From positions 19,981 to 83,980 of IMG/VR virus record IMGVR_UViG_3300009152_000003: DNA of 64,000 nt; one strand, written 5' to 3'. The notes beneath the pieces are model-generated. The model was not told where the DNA came from. It made no database searches and saw only the letters and a program-made list of their open reading frames with translations. Shown here one piece after another: positions 1 through 8,686 of the stretch. Made by a program: the position numbers and the translations under genes. Positions within the stretch are counted from its first letter, which is position 1, and each line of letters opens with the position of its first letter. This stretch comes from a virus.

Positions 1-119
1 CCGTCCTCGTCCAGGGCCTTGGGGTCAAGTTCGATCAACCGGTCAAGCACCGCCTGTAGCCAAGCACGGTGATGTGCCTTGGCTGGATTGAAGAACGTCA
101 CATAGTTCGATTGGCTCAT
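1..119 (-). CDS. 5' end of an unidentified gene, cut by window edge
   Basis: The first 39 codons of a minus-strand gene are visible (MSQSNYVTFF...ALDED). The ATG overlaps the TGA of the gene before it as ATGA, the coupling typical of this genome. No family can be named from so short a piece. It continues the virion block leftward. Confidence 0.6.
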   Translation of the reverse strand, partial: MSQSNYVTFFNPAKAHHRAWLQAVLDRLIELDPKALDED

Positions 120-370
120 GACGCACCTCCCTCGCTGCCCTGCTCAAGCGCTTCAACCGCCAAGTGTTGCGCAGCCTCATCGCTGTAGCCCTGCTCCAGC
201 AGGGACCTGTACAGCTCATTAAAGCGTTCGACGCTCGTATCCATGCCTTCGCCGTGGGTTATTACCTCAGCCGCCATGTGCTGAGCCGCCGGGGGAGGCA
301 TGTCATCGCTGACGAAATGCTTCGCCAGCGCTTGGAACATCTCAGGGCTGCCAGCTAGCCGCATGACCAC
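116..370 (-). CDS. Small hypothetical virion-block protein (84 aa)
   Basis: Helical, slightly acidic protein. Its two halves look alike: both contain a phrase of the type AAQHxAxE (PAAQHMAAEV and EAAQHLAVEA), suggesting an internal duplication of about 40 residues. Start is GTG at 370 or ATG at 364. It is translationally coupled to the truncated gene at the window edge. Function unknown. Confidence 0.6.
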   Translation of the reverse strand: MVMRLAGSPEMFQALAKHFVSDDMPPPAAQHMAAEVITHGEGMDTSVERFNELYRSLLEQGYSDEAAQHLAVEALEQGSEGGAS

Positions 371-402
371 TCACGGGTGTCACACCATGCTAGACGGGTC
401 GT

Positions 403-681
403 TCAGAGCATCTGCCAGGGGGCGTCCACCGAAGCCTTTTTCACGAAGCCAGGCAAATCCTCCATGCCGCGCGGATTCGTCAAAAGCCTCAATCGCAGCT
501 TCTCCCTCATGACCGGATCATTGGCGTTCGGGACTCCTTCGAAGTCCCTGCCCGGCACCTTGGGATAGCTCAGGTCAAAGCTGGGGTTTCCCGCCAAAGC
601 ATCGCCGCCTTCCCCTTGCCGCTCAGCCCAATCCATGTAGCGCCGGGCCCTGGCTGCTGCTTCAACTCGGTCTGCCATCAC
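403..681 (-). CDS. Hypothetical virion-block protein (92 aa)
   Basis: Charged soluble protein (MADRVEAAARARRYMDWAER...). Start is GTG at 681 or the adjacent ATG at 678. It lies 12 bases after the gene at 694-1038 and has the same strand and spacing as its neighbours in the portal/scaffold cluster. No motif recognised. Confidence 0.6.
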   Translation of the reverse strand: MMADRVEAAARARRYMDWAERQGEGGDALAGNPSFDLSYPKVPGRDFEGVPNANDPVMREKLRLRLLTNPRGMEDLPGFVKKASVDAPWQML

Positions 682-693
682 TCAGCGACTCTC

Positions 694-1038
694 TTAGTAC
701 CCGCCGAGCGCCATCTGCCCAAACTCCGCCAACTTGCCGCAGGACAGCCCGCACTTATGGATAACGTCCTCCTTCGCCCTGGCGACCAACGCCTGGGCCA
801 TCTCAGCCTGCGCATTCTGCTCGACTGTCCGGACCTGGTGCGTGGCCGTGTTCCCCGCGACGACAGCGTTGCGGGCCTCGCCAAGCATCCCTGCCGCCTG
901 CTGCGTCCTGCTCTGGAGCTCCATGGCGCCGGCCGCAGTACCGATCCTCGAGGGCAGTACGAGGTTCTGCTGGTAAGCCGACATCCCGGCTCCCTCCGTG
1001 TGGAGCAGAGGGTTCTGCACTCCTGGTGGCATCTTCAT
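694..1038 (-). CDS. Hypothetical small virion-block protein (114 aa)
   Basis: Mostly helical Ala/Gln-rich protein with a long central helix (AQAEMAQALVARAKEDVIHK) and one C-terminal Cys pair (CGLSC). Start is ATG at 1038, with a second ATG at 1032. It lies 14 bases downstream of the scaffold-like gene and is probably a minor head protein by position only. Confidence 0.6.
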   Translation of the reverse strand: MKMPPGVQNPLLHTEGAGMSAYQQNLVLPSRIGTAAGAMELQSRTQQAAGMLGEARNAVVAGNTATHQVRTVEQNAQAEMAQALVARAKEDVIHKCGLSCGKLAEFGQMALGGY

Positions 1039-1052
1039 GGCGGTTCTCGCGA

Positions 1053-2021
1053 TCAGGTGTCAGAGATCAACAGCTTGCCCCGCAGAGCATCGGCAGGGGC
1101 TTGGGACAGTACGCGCCAGAGCTGGTCGGGCTGACGCTCGGCCACTTGCGCAAAGTTCGACCAGAAGTCGCTGGGAGGAGCCTGGTAACCCGGGGCGGGC
1201 ATCTGCATCTGAGGACGCTGGTAGCCGTAACCGCCGGCGTTGACTTCGGCCTGCAGGCGGTCCTGGGATGTCTCAACCGGTGCCGGACCGCTGGGCCCGA
1301 AGAACTCGTTGACGTAATCCGCCAGCAGGTCAGGATCGGTGGTCAGCAGGTTGTACGCCTGGTTGTCCTCGAGAGTCGCACCCAGCGCAACCTCCATCTG
1401 ACGGAGATTGCTATGCAGCTGTTGCAACTGCTCGATCGCCTGGGAGCTCTGCTGTGCCTGGGCCAGTAAAGCGTCCTCGACGGTGCAGGCGTACCGGTTC
1501 AGCAGCGCGGGAGCTTCAGCGCCGAAGTGCTGCAAGACCTCCAGCGACTCATTGCTTACCTCGCTTAGGTACCCGTCGACCTGCTCGACGGCTGGGGCGC
1601 TCGGTGCGCTCGGGGCGCCTTGCCACGCGCTCGGATAGCTCGGCGAATACACCGGCGTTGCTTGGGGCAGCAATGTCGGCATCGCCGTACCGTATGCCTG
1701 CTGCTGGTAGCTGGGCGCCACCGAAGGGAAGGGCGCCTGGTAAGCGGGTCCCGACGGGGTCCCGGGCCAGGAGGGTTCCTGGGCCTGGTATTGGGGCGTC
1801 GCGCTCAAACGGGCGGACAGGTTGGCGTACGCCGCCTGCCACGGATCCGCCGCTGGGGACGGAGCTGCCTGCTGCTGGTAGCTGGGCTGCGTCGGGTACG
1901 AAGTCGGGGCCATCGGTGCCTGAGGCATCGATGGGGAGGCCGGCATCGACACGGGCGCGCTGGAGGGGATTGAGCTCTGCGGGCTCACCTGAACCTGCGG
2001 CATCGCCGAACTGTCCTGCAT
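1053..2021 (-). CDS. Pro/Gln-rich scaffold-like head protein, overlapping the portal gene
   Basis: 322 aa. Residues 1-150 are disordered and rich in Pro, Ser, Gln and Tyr, with repeats of the type SYQQQA. Residues 150-250 form a predicted helical region (LEVLQHFGAEAPALLNRYA...). Phage scaffold proteins placed after the portal often have this composition, but the assignment rests on position and composition only. The ATG at 2021 has a good upstream GGGAG about 8 bases away. The first 473 bases overlap the 3' end of the portal frame in another reading frame. Confidence 0.65.
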   Translation of the reverse strand: MQDSSAMPQVQVSPQSSIPSSAPVSMPASPSMPQAPMAPTSYPTQPSYQQQAAPSPAADPWQAAYANLSARLSATPQYQAQEPSWPGTPSGPAYQAPFPSVAPSYQQQAYGTAMPTLLPQATPVYSPSYPSAWQGAPSAPSAPAVEQVDGYLSEVSNESLEVLQHFGAEAPALLNRYACTVEDALLAQAQQSSQAIEQLQQLHSNLRQMEVALGATLEDNQAYNLLTTDPDLLADYVNEFFGPSGPAPVETSQDRLQAEVNAGGYGYQRPQMQMPAPGYQAPPSDFWSNFAQVAERQPDQLWRVLSQAPADALRGKLLISDT

Positions 2022-3762
2022 AAGTCAGCTCCCGTTTGAGGAAATCGAAAGTCCGGTAGAGGAATGGCGTCAGGTCGAGGCGTGCATCTGCCAGGAGTGG
2101 AAGATTCGGCGCCTGTGGATGCGGGGTTTCCCGCATCGCTCTGATCAGGTTCAGGAATGTCGCAATGCTGGACTGCGTCGCCTGAGCCAACCTGAATGGG
2201 TACCCATTGAGCATAGCGCTCCTTTCCTCATCGGTTTTTGACGGGAACAGGTAGCGCAGCGCCTCGATCGAGTTGACTCCCAGCTCTTGGAGGTTCCGCA
2301 CGACAATCGAGTTGTTCAGGATGTCGTCGGTCGACTCCTCGAACACCGGGCCTCGCCAGCGCCACTCAATACGACGATCACCATCAGGGATCAGCCCTGC
2401 CACCCCGGGCGGGAACTTCTGCTCCTCGATGGCCTTGTCGATCGCCGCCTGCACCTTCTGCCGGTAAGCTCCATAGTCGGCCTGGTGCTTCTCAACGGCA
2501 GCTTGGTATGCCTCCTCGTCGCCAATGTCTTCTTTGATGGGCGCCACCGGTGCCTTGATCTTCACGGAAGCGGCGAAGCTCTCGCGGAAGACGTTCTCCT
2601 CGTTGTAGATCATCAGGGCCAGCAGCTTGCAGAGCCCATAGGTCAGCAGCCCACGGCACTTGCGGAATGCCGTTGTCGCCGCCCGGCCAAACAGGCTCTT
2701 GACCTCGTAGGCCGTTGCTCCCGAGCTGATGCCGATCTCGTCGACGCCCCCTAGGGCTGTGCGGATTTCCTCGCGGTACTGGCGGGCGTAGAGGTTCTGG
2801 TCACCGCTGACCGCATTGGGCGTGATGTACTGAACCCGGTCGGTCGCCTCCAGGTTGGCGATCAACCGGGGCACCCGTACCCCGCCGTCAAAACTGGGCG
2901 CCCCGGTCAGCGAGAAGCGGGTGCTGGGCCGGTCGGCCGATGAGAATCCAGCTCGGCTGCTGATCGTCGGACGCTGCATGCCGCCCCCGTCGCCAGACTC
3001 CACCAGGTCGTGCTTGGGACGGCTTGAAACCAGAGTCGGGTTGCCGTAGAAGCGGATGTTCTCGCGGATATTCCGCACCAGCGAGTCGTGGTACAGAATG
3101 TGCCCCTCCGAGCCGGCAAAGTCGCCAGTGGCGTCCATTCCGGTCGGGCGCATCCAGTTGAAAGACTCGACTGCTGGGATGAAGCCCAGGGAGTTGCGCG
3201 TCGTGCGCCTGTCCCTGTTCATCGACATCGCATCGGCTGGCAGGGGCGTGTCGAACTGGGGCTTCTCGGGGGTGATTGTCTCGATGATTTCGTTGCGCTT
3301 GACCCGCAGGCGCACGTACTTCTGGGTTGCGCCGCCAACCCCCGGCAGCGCGATCGCGCCTAGCTCGGAGCGGGCCCGAAAGGAGTAGATCAGGTCGAGT
3401 TCTTCGAGCTGCTCGTCGGCGTCGTAGTAGGCGCGGTAGTTCTCCTTGGAGAACCACATGATCCGGTAGTTCTCGCCTACCGGCCGGAAAAACCAAAGGC
3501 CGACGCCCTGGGTGATGAAGTCATCGACAATGCCCTCAAGGCGCTGGTCGATCTCGTTCTCCTCGATGATCTTCTCGACGAACGTGCGCCGGAATCCGTA
3601 GGTGTCGGTGCGGGGATAGAACTCGATCCCCTGCCGCAACATAAACAGCCGCATCTGGGACAGGTGTCCCGATACGATCGTGGTATCGGCCGTGCCGTCG
3701 CCGCGTCGCTCACGAGCGGCATCGACGATCTGACTGAACCGGTTCGGGTCAAGTTGAGGCAT
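1549..3762 (-). CDS. Portal protein
   Basis: 737 aa. It would form the dodecameric ring at the head vertex through which DNA is packaged and ejected. Support: it sits immediately downstream of the terminase, has the size of a portal, and shows the portal-like sequence of early helices (EIDQRLEGIVDDFITQGVG) followed by a beta-rich wing and a long central helix region (residues about 330-470). Codons after residue 580 overlap the scaffold-like gene and read as low-complexity Ala/Pro/Arg sequence, so the genuine portal fold probably ends near residue 580 and the tail is an odd frame-open extension. Confidence 0.75.
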   Translation of the reverse strand: MPQLDPNRFSQIVDAARERRGDGTADTTIVSGHLSQMRLFMLRQGIEFYPRTDTYGFRRTFVEKIIEENEIDQRLEGIVDDFITQGVGLWFFRPVGENYRIMWFSKENYRAYYDADEQLEELDLIYSFRARSELGAIALPGVGGATQKYVRLRVKRNEIIETITPEKPQFDTPLPADAMSMNRDRRTTRNSLGFIPAVESFNWMRPTGMDATGDFAGSEGHILYHDSLVRNIRENIRFYGNPTLVSSRPKHDLVESGDGGGMQRPTISSRAGFSSADRPSTRFSLTGAPSFDGGVRVPRLIANLEATDRVQYITPNAVSGDQNLYARQYREEIRTALGGVDEIGISSGATAYEVKSLFGRAATTAFRKCRGLLTYGLCKLLALMIYNEENVFRESFAASVKIKAPVAPIKEDIGDEEAYQAAVEKHQADYGAYRQKVQAAIDKAIEEQKFPPGVAGLIPDGDRRIEWRWRGPVFEESTDDILNNSIVVRNLQELGVNSIEALRYLFPSKTDEERSAMLNGYPFRLAQATQSSIATFLNLIRAMRETPHPQAPNLPLLADARLDLTPFLYRTFDFLKRELTYAGQFGDAAGSGEPAELNPLQRARVDAGLPIDASGTDGPDFVPDAAQLPAAGSSVPSGGSVAGGVRQPVRPFERDAPIPGPGTLLARDPVGTRLPGALPFGGAQLPAAGIRYGDADIAAPSNAGVFAELSERVARRPERTERPSRRAGRRVPKRGKQ

Positions 3763-3798
3763 GAGTGCATCCTAGGGATGGCGCCCCTGCAAGCCAAG

Positions 3799-5343
3799 TC
3801 ACTCGATGTGGATCCTGCCTCTGCGGCAGCCCTGATCGAGCAGGATCTGCAGGGCGTCGGCGCAGTCGTCGTGAGGGGAGTTGCCGAGGTTCACGACCTC
3901 GTCAAACACGACCCGGAAATCCCGGTACTTGTTGAAGACGACCTTACCCGTCTCGAACAATCCCATGACGCCGCGAAACCGTGCGAGCTTGTCGCCGCGG
4001 ACCCCCGTCACCGGTGAGACGCGCAGGTTGACCAGGGGCTGAGCAACCAGGCTCGACTCGCGGTGCGCGATCCGCTTGAAGTCGCCCTCGAACGACTGCT
4101 GGTACGCGACTGCTTCCGGCCAGACCGTCACGTCCGAAGCTGTTGGCAGGTAACGCCCATCGGAGTCCTGGTCCAGCAGGTTCCACTCGTGCAGCAACTC
4201 GCAGAGGGCCTCGACCTTCTCGATGTTGCCCATGCTGCGGACCCGCCGCTTGTCGATCACGTAGAACTTGTCGCCATCCAGGCCGCCCAGCATGAAGACC
4301 GTGTAGTCGTTGCGCTCCTTCAGGCCCGAGGAGAGGTCCATGCTCACCCCGATCAGATCGAAGTGCTCTGGGATCGTGCCACGAATGAAGAGCTCCGGCT
4401 TGATGCCCAACTCGGTCGAGCGGACCGCTCGGTTCATGTACTGGTACGCAAACGAGACCCGGTCCGTCTCTTGTACGCCGAGCAGGTATTCGAGCGACCA
4501 CCATTCCGGCCAGTAGGAGCGCGGCACCCCCTCGTCGTCGTACAGCAGTGCGCCCTGGACCATGACCTTCCAGCCGTTGCGCTCGATGAAGGTCGTCGCA
4601 AAGACGTCATCGAAGTGGAAACGGGTGCCCAGAGCGATCGCCCGGGCACCCTGGAACATGGTCGGAACGATCACGCTGTTCCAGTTGGCCTCCATCTCCC
4701 GGCGAATCTCGGGGTTGTCGATCGACTTCTTGGACTTGATCAAGTCGTCTAGCACAACCAAGTTCGATCGCTTGGAGGTAATTGCGCCGGCCAGGCCTGC
4801 GCAGGCCAGGGTGAACGCGTCCTCACCGCGAACGTCGATGCCGGCGTATTCGAAGTCGATCGACCAGAGCTCATCGCTGGTCTTGGTCTTGGAGAGCCGC
4901 ACGCAAGGGAAGATCTCCTGGTAGGTATCCGAGAGGATCGTGTTCTTGATGGCGCCGCTCTTGCCCCGAGCAACATCAACGATGAACGAGACGTAGAGGA
5001 TCCGCAGCAGCTTCTTAGCCAGGGTGTGCCGGCCGATGCACCAGGCCAGAAGCAGACCAACCACCGTCGACTTCGCGGATCCCCGCGGGCTGAGCAGGCA
5101 AGAGTTGGGCCCAGCGATGTCGAGCAGGTGCTCATTGCTTTCGCCGGTCACCAGCTCCCGGTGCCACTCGAGCATGTGCGCGGCCGGCGGTTTGCCCATC
5201 GCCGCGCAGAAGGCGCCAAAGTCCTCCCGAGCCTGCTTGACACGCTCGCTGACAGCCTCGACCTCACCCTTGGTCTGCGGGACGCGCCGCGCCGTTAGCC
5301 GCCCGGTGCGCTTGTGTGCCCTGACGAGCGCAAGGTCTGCCAT
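3799..5343 (-). CDS. terL: Terminase large subunit
   Basis: 514 aa, normal length for the DNA-packaging motor. The ATPase domain shows a Walker A loop SPRGSAKST at residues 85-93 and a Walker B LVVLDD at 195-200. The nuclease domain shows the first acidic motif in SMDLSSG and a C-terminal DDCADAL typical of RNase-H-like terminase nucleases. It is followed by the portal gene with a 36-base gap, the classical order. ATG at 5343. Confidence 0.95.
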   Translation of the reverse strand: MADLALVRAHKRTGRLTARRVPQTKGEVEAVSERVKQAREDFGAFCAAMGKPPAAHMLEWHRELVTGESNEHLLDIAGPNSCLLSPRGSAKSTVVGLLLAWCIGRHTLAKKLLRILYVSFIVDVARGKSGAIKNTILSDTYQEIFPCVRLSKTKTSDELWSIDFEYAGIDVRGEDAFTLACAGLAGAITSKRSNLVVLDDLIKSKKSIDNPEIRREMEANWNSVIVPTMFQGARAIALGTRFHFDDVFATTFIERNGWKVMVQGALLYDDEGVPRSYWPEWWSLEYLLGVQETDRVSFAYQYMNRAVRSTELGIKPELFIRGTIPEHFDLIGVSMDLSSGLKERNDYTVFMLGGLDGDKFYVIDKRRVRSMGNIEKVEALCELLHEWNLLDQDSDGRYLPTASDVTVWPEAVAYQQSFEGDFKRIAHRESSLVAQPLVNLRVSPVTGVRGDKLARFRGVMGLFETGKVVFNKYRDFRVVFDEVVNLGNSPHDDCADALQILLDQGCRRGRIHIE

Positions 5344-5364
5344 AGCAGTCAGCGTAGCCGCGCG

Positions 5365-5895
5365 CTAACGCTCGTCGTTCATCTGGCTCCAGAACGCCTC
5401 AAATCCCTGCTCCAGGGCTGCCTTCATTTCGTCGTTGTCAGCGAACATGTCCTGCTGGATCCGGAGCAGTCGATCGGCCCCGGTCAGCAGCAACCCGCGC
5501 CGGTCGACGGTTCGGGTCATGCGTTCAACTTCGACCAGGTGCCCGCGCATCTCTTTCGAGAGGGACGCAATGTTGCGGGCCGAATCAGTCGGCCTGGCTG
5601 GCCTGGCACTTTCCTGATCGTGATCGACGATGACATCGGTGTCCCGCAGGGAGGCAATGTCGCTCTCAAGCTTGATGGCCTCAGCCAGCAACATCTTGCG
5701 CCGGTCGAGCCGGGGGTAGCGCTTTTGCAGCCAAGCTTCTAGCTGCAGGAAGTCTCCCTCGTACCCCATCGCCGAGGCGTACATCCAAGTCTGAATCGCC
5801 GAATCGCGGCACTCACAGGCGCCCAGGAACCGCTCCCGTTGGCCGTTACCCAGGGACGAGAGGAACCCGGCGACCTCGGGGTGCTGCTCAGCCAT
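5365..5895 (-). CDS. Putative small terminase / DNA-packaging protein
   Basis: 176 aa, helical. It begins with a possible HTH-like helical segment (residues 20-60, ACECRDSAIQTWMYASAMGY) and continues with coiled-coil-prone helices. It is placed 21 bases before terL, where small terminase subunits are normally encoded. The ATG at 5895 is preferred because it overlaps the stop of the preceding gene by only 8 bases. No diagnostic TerS motif is seen, so the name rests on position and fold-like appearance. Confidence 0.5.
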   Translation of the reverse strand: MAEQHPEVAGFLSSLGNGQRERFLGACECRDSAIQTWMYASAMGYEGDFLQLEAWLQKRYPRLDRRKMLLAEAIKLESDIASLRDTDVIVDHDQESARPARPTDSARNIASLSKEMRGHLVEVERMTRTVDRRGLLLTGADRLLRIQQDMFADNDEMKAALEQGFEAFWSQMNDER

Positions 5896-6583
5896 AGAAC
5901 CGCCGGCCGCCTGATGCAATCGCGCCACGGGCGTCACGACGTAGGGCCAGGGTCTCTTCTGTTCCCTGCCGCAGTGTCTCGCGCTGCTCCCGTCCGGTCA
6001 GGCCGATCTGCCGTTCTTGACTGTCGTAGCCGTATTTCTGGGCGTCGGCCGAGTATTTGACGCCTTCCACCTGCCTGTCGGCCGAATACTTAGTGCCCTC
6101 CACCTCTTTGTCGTAGCCATAACGCGTGACGTCACCCCTCTGCTTATCGAGCTTGATGTCGGCATCGCTTTGCGACTTAATGCGCCGGTCCTCTGCCTCA
6201 GAAGCAATGCCTTGTGTGCTGCGCTGGTAGTCAATTGCCAAGGGGGTCATCGCCTTGGCGTAGCTGACATCAGATTCGCGTTGTGCGGTCGACTTCAAGA
6301 CGTTATACGCCAGGTCTGCTCCAGCCGCGCCAACCGTTGGGTTGTCCTTGTTGCTGTCCAACCAACCTTTTGCAGAAGCATTGAAGCTATCGCTCATCCC
6401 GTAGAAAGAGCTTGGCGTGTTGAACGTTTGTCGAGCTTTTTGCTCTTGCTCCACCTTCTGGCGATCTTCTTCGGTGCGCCTGTTGTCGGCGTCCGCGGCC
6501 TCCCGCTTTTGCCTTTCAGCTACGGCTGCCCATTCGGCGGCCTGAGCTCTCGCCGCTTCCCTGCGCTTAGATGCTGCTGACAT
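5888..6583 (-). CDS. Coiled-coil virion-type protein with internal repeats (231 aa)
   Basis: Very polar helical protein. Residues 1-55 are a charged Ala/Glu/Arg coiled coil. Residues 150-195 hold a short tandem repeat (EGTKYSAD, EGVKYSAD, flanked by YGYD twice). Such repeats with few hydrophobics are common in minor structural proteins near packaging genes. No enzymatic motif. Confidence 0.65.
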   Translation of the reverse strand: MSAASKRREAARAQAAEWAAVAERQKREAADADNRRTEEDRQKVEQEQKARQTFNTPSSFYGMSDSFNASAKGWLDSNKDNPTVGAAGADLAYNVLKSTAQRESDVSYAKAMTPLAIDYQRSTQGIASEAEDRRIKSQSDADIKLDKQRGDVTRYGYDKEVEGTKYSADRQVEGVKYSADAQKYGYDSQERQIGLTGREQRETLRQGTEETLALRRDARGAIASGGRRFYG

Positions 6584-6585
6584 GG

Positions 6586-7344
6586 CTAAATGCGGCTCGC
6601 GAGGTAGGCCAGACCAAGACCCTTGACGAGGTCAAAGCCTTGCCGGATGGGACTGGGCTTGCTGGACTGCATGATCCGTTCAGCTGCCGCAAGATAGTCC
6701 TGCCTCCCGGTTCTTTCGCTGCTGAGAATTTGATTCAGGGCCGAGTTGTTGGGGTCCGAGCCAACAAGCATCCCAAGCTGCGCAGTCTCGCCGCCCAACA
6801 ACCCCTGCTGCAGTCTGAACGTATTGTCGAACAGTTGCCCCCGGGCGCGGCCCTGGATCTCCGCCAACGCTTCGGCTTCGGTGATTCGGTGCTGGCTCGT
6901 CCTGTCCAGCTTTCGAATGTCGTCGCTGGTCGTCGAGGTGTAGAGCTGGCCAGCAAATCCGGCCTGGGCGCCGATCTTTCTGATGTCGTTGCCGGTCGTC
7001 GTGGTATCAAGCTGGCCAGCAAGGTTCGTTTTGTGGGTCTCGCCGGTCATGGTCCTGCGATTCTCAGCGTCCAGCCCGGGCTGCGTGGCTGCGCTGACGG
7101 CTGCTGCCTGTCCAGGCAGTCGCTCCAGTGACCGGTCCAGGCGATCGTATCGCTCGTTTTCGCTCTGCTGACTCCGCTGCTCCTGCCGCTCTTGCTCCTT
7201 AGCGACCCTGCGTTCCCGCTGGGTCTCGCGTTCCCGCCCTGCCTGCCCAAAGGCGTCGCTGATCCTGCTCACCCTGCCAGCGGCGCGTTCGGCAGTGTTG
7301 GCTAGTCCCCTTCCCAGGTCAACTATCGGTAGCTGGAAAGGCAT
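6586..7344 (-). CDS. Repeat-containing virion-type protein (252 aa)
   Basis: A charged coiled-coil N-terminus (residues 35-70) is followed by an imperfect tandem repeat at residues about 110-145, where AGQLDTTTTGNDIRK and AGQLYTSTTSDDIRK follow each other. The C-terminus is hydrophobic (DLVKGLGLAYLASRI). It is separated by 2 bases from the next gene. The repeat suggests a fibrous or assembly role; family unknown. Confidence 0.6.
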   Translation of the reverse strand: MPFQLPIVDLGRGLANTAERAAGRVSRISDAFGQAGRERETQRERRVAKEQERQEQRSQQSENERYDRLDRSLERLPGQAAAVSAATQPGLDAENRRTMTGETHKTNLAGQLDTTTTGNDIRKIGAQAGFAGQLYTSTTSDDIRKLDRTSQHRITEAEALAEIQGRARGQLFDNTFRLQQGLLGGETAQLGMLVGSDPNNSALNQILSSERTGRQDYLAAAERIMQSSKPSPIRQGFDLVKGLGLAYLASRI

Positions 7345-7403
7345 GACATCGACATCCTGTGGGCCGATTCTAGGCGACGTCCGTAAGCCGTATCAGGCGT
7401 GGG

Positions 7404-7907
7404 CTATTGGCCCAGGAGGGTGATGCCCATCTCCGTGGCGCCCCTGGCTCTCGCTGACCAGGGGTCAAGGAGTGTGCGCGTCTGATTCAGCCCGGCCACA
7501 GTGCCATTGACCCCCTGAAGGATCTCCTGCGATGTCCTTGGTGCGGCGGCGCCCATGAGCTTGGACACGAAGTCCGCGGAGCCAGCAAAGCGATCGCCCG
7601 AGCCTCCCGCAATCCCCTGGGCCGCAATATCAAACAGGCCTGTTCGTAAGGCATTTTTTGTCTCCAGCCTGGTCTTAAGGGTGAGATAGTCTCGCTCGCC
7701 TTGCCTGGCTGCTTCTTCGCGGGCGAGCATGCTGCTGCCCTGGAGCCGAGTCGTATCGAGGAGGTTCTTGGCGTTGATTTCAGCCAGGCGACGTGCACTC
7801 TCGCGTTCAGCGTCACTGTTTGAGCGTTGCTGAAACGTGGTGTCCCCAAACGGCCTTGGCGCGTTGGCAAGCAGGTCGCCAAATGACGAGGGGCTGAGGA
7901 CAACCAT
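7404..7907 (-). CDS. Hypothetical virion-block protein (167 aa)
   Basis: Helical, Ala/Arg-rich. The N-terminus carries the phrase PFGDTTF, matched by VFGDTRF near the start of the 9558-9869 protein, which suggests a shared docking segment in two minor virion proteins. The start codon ATG overlaps the preceding TGA (TGATG). Function unknown. Confidence 0.6.
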   Translation of the reverse strand: MVVLSPSSFGDLLANAPRPFGDTTFQQRSNSDAERESARRLAEINAKNLLDTTRLQGSSMLAREEAARQGERDYLTLKTRLETKNALRTGLFDIAAQGIAGGSGDRFAGSADFVSKLMGAAAPRTSQEILQGVNGTVAGLNQTRTLLDPWSARARGATEMGITLLGQ

Positions 7908-8656
7908 CAGCCCAGACCTCGTCCAGCGATCGCCCCCAGCATGCTGGTGAAATTGGGATCCCGATAGGCGCCCGGTACGCCCTGAGCGCCCTGGAAGAGC
8001 GCTTGGGCGTACAGCTGCCTGGCCTGCAGGTCAGCGGCAAGTTGAGCCTCCCGTTGATTGTTTTCCGACTGGGCACGCATGGCTGCTTGCTGCAGCGGCA
8101 GGGCCTTCCAGCCAGCCTGAGTCTGTGCGTCCGCCATCGACTCGTAGCGCCGCCGGTTGGCGTCGATCTCCTTGGTCACGGGGTCGTTGAATATGCCCGA
8201 GACAGCGTCGAAGGCGTTCCGGCCGGCGCTGCCACCGAGGCCAGTACCCAGGGCACCACCGATGCCAGCGCCGATCGCTCCGCCAAGGCCGGGGATCGGG
8301 ATCAGTGCTTGTCCGATGGCGCCACCGGCCATCATGCCCAGTGCGCCACCACCCGCCGCTCCGAGCCCGCCGCTCAGGTTGCCGCCGGGATTCGTGGGGT
8401 CGGCGCCCAGCTGTTCCATGGCGCCGATGGCAACGGGAACCCCAGCCAAGAGAGCGCCACCAAGTCTGCCGCGAGGGCTCTTCAGGAAGCTGAGAATATC
8501 GCCAGCAAAGCGCATCTTGTCACCGTTGCTGTTCGGGGGATTGTTCGGTCCGGAGCTCGCAGAGCCGGGAGCCGACGGAATGTCGTACGACTGGTCAGCC
8601 CTTGACAAGCCGTAATGCAGGTACGGGTCGGGGCCTCCCGGGTAGTAATTCGCCAC
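7907..8656 (-). CDS. Gly-rich membrane-like virion protein (249 aa)
   Basis: Residues about 60-150 form a long Gly/Ala-rich hydrophobic stretch with GxxxG-type spacing (GAIGAGIGGALGTGLGGSAG), followed by a charged helical C-terminal half rich in Gln and Ala. Proteins with such glycine-zipper segments in virion blocks are sometimes ejected or membrane-inserting, but that role is inferred from composition only. Confidence 0.6.
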   Translation of the reverse strand: MANYYPGGPDPYLHYGLSRADQSYDIPSAPGSASSGPNNPPNSNGDKMRFAGDILSFLKSPRGRLGGALLAGVPVAIGAMEQLGADPTNPGGNLSGGLGAAGGGALGMMAGGAIGQALIPIPGLGGAIGAGIGGALGTGLGGSAGRNAFDAVSGIFNDPVTKEIDANRRRYESMADAQTQAGWKALPLQQAAMRAQSENNQREAQLAADLQARQLYAQALFQGAQGVPGAYRDPNFTSMLGAIAGRGLG

Positions 8657-8686
8657 GTTCGCTCCAGGAGACCCTTTTGCTCGATT

